Below are positions 39,363 through 39,461 of a DNA stretch of 39,461 nucleotides, one piece after another (position 1 is the first letter of the stretch; each line of letters begins with the position of its first letter). The DNA lies in IMG/VR virus record IMGVR_UViG_3300050019_000127, positions 1 through 39,461 of that record; one strand, written 5' to 3'. Made by a program: the position numbers and the translations under genes. A model generated the notes under the pieces. The model made no database searches. It was not told the origin of the DNA and worked only from the letters and a program-made list of their open reading frames with translations. The stretch comes from a virus.

Positions 39363-39461
39363 ATTGACCAGGACAAACTCATGACCACCAAAAAACGGCC
39401 GGAAAACATCGGAACGCAGTGCTGCTCGCTGATCCTGCGCGCGGCCGGTGCCGAATCAAAG
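39355..39461. repeat. Direct terminal repeat, right copy
   Basis: Second copy of bases 1-107, with T at 39423 in place of C at 69. It includes the ATG and first 27 codons of the protease-capsid gene. The T changes codon 15 from CGC (Arg) to TGC (Cys), which is either a sequencing difference or a real variant in the sampled population. Confidence 0.95.
39381..39461 (+). CDS. Repeated start of protease-capsid gene (partial)
   Basis: First 27 codons of the gene at position 27, present again because of the terminal overlap. Codon 15 is TGC (Cys) here instead of CGC (Arg). It is not a second gene. Confidence 0.95.
   Translation, partial: MTTKKRPENIGTQCCSLILRAAGAESK

Noticed and set aside
1-39461. 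tRNA genes, insertion sequences or toxin genes
   Set aside because: Looked for tRNA-like CCA ends and cloverleaf arms, transposase frames and known toxin motifs; none could be supported by eye.

Overview
The window is one complete, circularly closed genome of a temperate, tailed (siphovirus-type) phage of a GC-rich Gram-negative, probably proteobacterial, host. The first 107 bases recur as the last 107 (39355-39461) with one C/T difference, so the unique circle is 39354 bp. The Gram-negative host is inferred from lambda/GTA-type gene families, two lipoprotein signals and a lysis module with a FlgJ-type glucosaminidase. The genus cannot be told from the sequence.

Late plus-strand module, running through the join (34136 to 39461, then 27 to 18195): a Q-like antiterminator, a near-consensus promoter followed at once by a hairpin terminator (pR'/tR' arrangement), a minor tail protein Z homologue, virion accessory proteins, a gpW-like connector, lambda-type portal, a fused prohead protease-HK97 capsid protein, connector genes, tail tube, G/GT chaperones with a -1 frameshift site, tape measure, and a tail tip in gene-transfer-agent order (DUF2460, DUF2163, NlpC/P60, large tip protein). 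Tail-fibre-like genes follow, then a lysis module (membrane coiled-coil protein, glucosaminidase, lipoprotein, class-3 lipase-like protein).

Minus-strand early/lysogeny module (25298 down to 18416): one operator-controlled promoter reads a small gene, three DUF1566-like target genes, a DUF2303 gene, a DGR (diversity-generating retroelement) Avd and reverse transcriptase, a dNMP kinase, a DUF4224 gene and a tyrosine integrase. The likely attP, with four arm-type repeats, lies at 18196-18420. A CI/LexA-like repressor and a lipoprotein form a separate minus-strand lysogenic operon ended by its own terminator.

Plus-strand early module (26637-34528): Cro-like repressor, a small gene, a tR1-like terminator, a CII-like regulator, a Toprim/SF3 primase-helicase, a GTGAAGG repeat array (possible origin), small genes, then both terminase subunits and Q. 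The terminase genes therefore lie upstream of Q and the late promoter.

The standout system is the DGR. One 107-base template repeat (TR, 21535-21641) matches three variable repeats (VR1 22201-22307, VR2 22690-22796, VR3 24768-24874). In my hand alignment all 37 differences fall on template adenines. The targets sit in the repressor-controlled early operon, not in the tail genes. The TR lies inside the RT reading frame. The avd gene carries an in-frame UGA, and the VR3 gene has a one-base frameshift in a C run, so the element as sequenced may be partly disabled.
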